Assembly (NCBI GenBank): GCA_045540115.1
Contig: JAZQGR010000086.1
Span: forward strand, 1-30,064
Source of the DNA: Colimorpha_A sp045540115
GTDB taxonomy: Bacteria; Bacillota; Clostridia; Oscillospirales; CAG-272
Length of the DNA: 30,064 nt
Direction of reading: 5' to 3'
Part shown: one piece after another, positions 29,966 to 30,064 of the stretch
Layout: the number at the start of each line of letters is the position of its first letter
Numbering within the stretch: the stretch's first letter is position 1
Position numbers and translations under genes: made by a program
The notes under the pieces: model-generated
Databases searched by the model: none
Told to the model about the DNA's origin: nothing
What the model saw: only the letters and a program-made list of their open reading frames with translations

Positions 29966-30064
29966 ATTTTTTATGGGCAAAGCAGGAAGAAAAGACAAAA
30001 ACTACTCGCCAGAATTCAAAATCGGTGTTATAATGGATATGCGAGAACACTTTTTAGCGTATCG
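29931..30064 (+). mobile_element. Left end of an IS3-family (IS150-like) insertion sequence, cut by the window edge
   Basis: The sequence TGCACCCCAAAAGTTAGACA at 29931-29950 is the kind of terminal repeat seen in IS150-group elements of IS3. A transposase frame follows at 29973. The right end and the target duplication lie beyond the window, so completeness is unknown. Confidence 0.75.
29973..30064 (+). CDS. IS3-family transposase OrfA, partial
   Basis: Only the first 30 residues are in the window (MGKAGRKDKNYSPEFK, then IGVIMDMREHFLAYR). The basic lead and the Y-S-P-E-F-K helix are the start of the helix-turn-helix DNA-binding domain of IS3 OrfA, which binds the terminal repeats. The ATG is 12 nt after GGAGG. 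OrfB, with the DDE catalytic domain, would follow outside the window. Confidence 0.75.
   Translation, partial: MGKAGRKDKNYSPEFKIGVIMDMREHFLAY

Overview
The window looks like a chromosomal segment of a spore-forming Bacillota of class Clostridia (an Oscillospirales/Ruminococcaceae-like gut bacterium is my best guess; no 16S is present to settle it). The evidence is a beta-prime subunit of 1183 residues without the large proteobacterial insertion, strong AGGAGG ribosome sites, TTGACA-17-TATAAT promoters, an alpha/beta-type small acid-soluble spore protein, a class B sortase, and short GC-rich palindromic intergenic repeats of the kind common in that group.

Layout. 1-187: downstream flank with REP-like palindromes. 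225-7502 (minus): rpoC and rpoB, read from a consensus promoter at 7776-7804 through a leader of about 270 nt; rplJ/rplL are not adjacent. 7930-8196 (plus): rpsT, divergent, with a TTG start. 8417-11769 (minus): gpmI, class B sortase and a GT2 glycosyltransferase in one operon. 12005-12922 (plus): an isolated A+T-rich hypothetical gene with its own promoter and a 21-bp bidirectional terminator. 13021-16564 (minus): a tightly packed six-gene accessory operon encoding a small unknown protein, a CPCC-like zinc ribbon, a papain/C39-like putative cysteine peptidase, a BspA-like leucine-rich-repeat protein, a CX5R phosphatase and a miniature PolC-like protein that lacks the catalytic aspartates. 16919-17125 (minus): spore protein. 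17388-18602 (plus): lipoprotein with RHS/YD-like repeats.

18878-24043 (plus): sugar catabolism, with mmsA/iolA, iolC, an iolJ-like class II aldolase, a block of three strong palindromes, then uxaB (tagaturonate reductase). The first three fit the lower part of myo-inositol breakdown (phosphorylation, aldol cleavage, semialdehyde oxidation to an acyl-CoA); uxaB adds a uronate step. 24203-27123 (plus): a self-contained cassette of a DltA-like adenylating enzyme, a fold-III PLP decarboxylase and a carrier protein. This suggests an amino acid activated on a carrier and a PLP-dependent decarboxylation, as in butirosin side-chain assembly. 27160-27510 (minus): ArsC/Spx-like protein. 27663-27739: tRNA-Val(GAC). 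27962-29574: iscS-iscU for Fe-S cluster assembly. 29608-29930: composite palindromic repeats. 29931 to the end: the left end of an IS3-family (IS150-like) insertion sequence, cut by the window edge.

The two most unusual items are the dead miniature PolC in its six-gene operon and the adenylation/decarboxylase/carrier cassette. All family calls come from reading motifs; no search was run.
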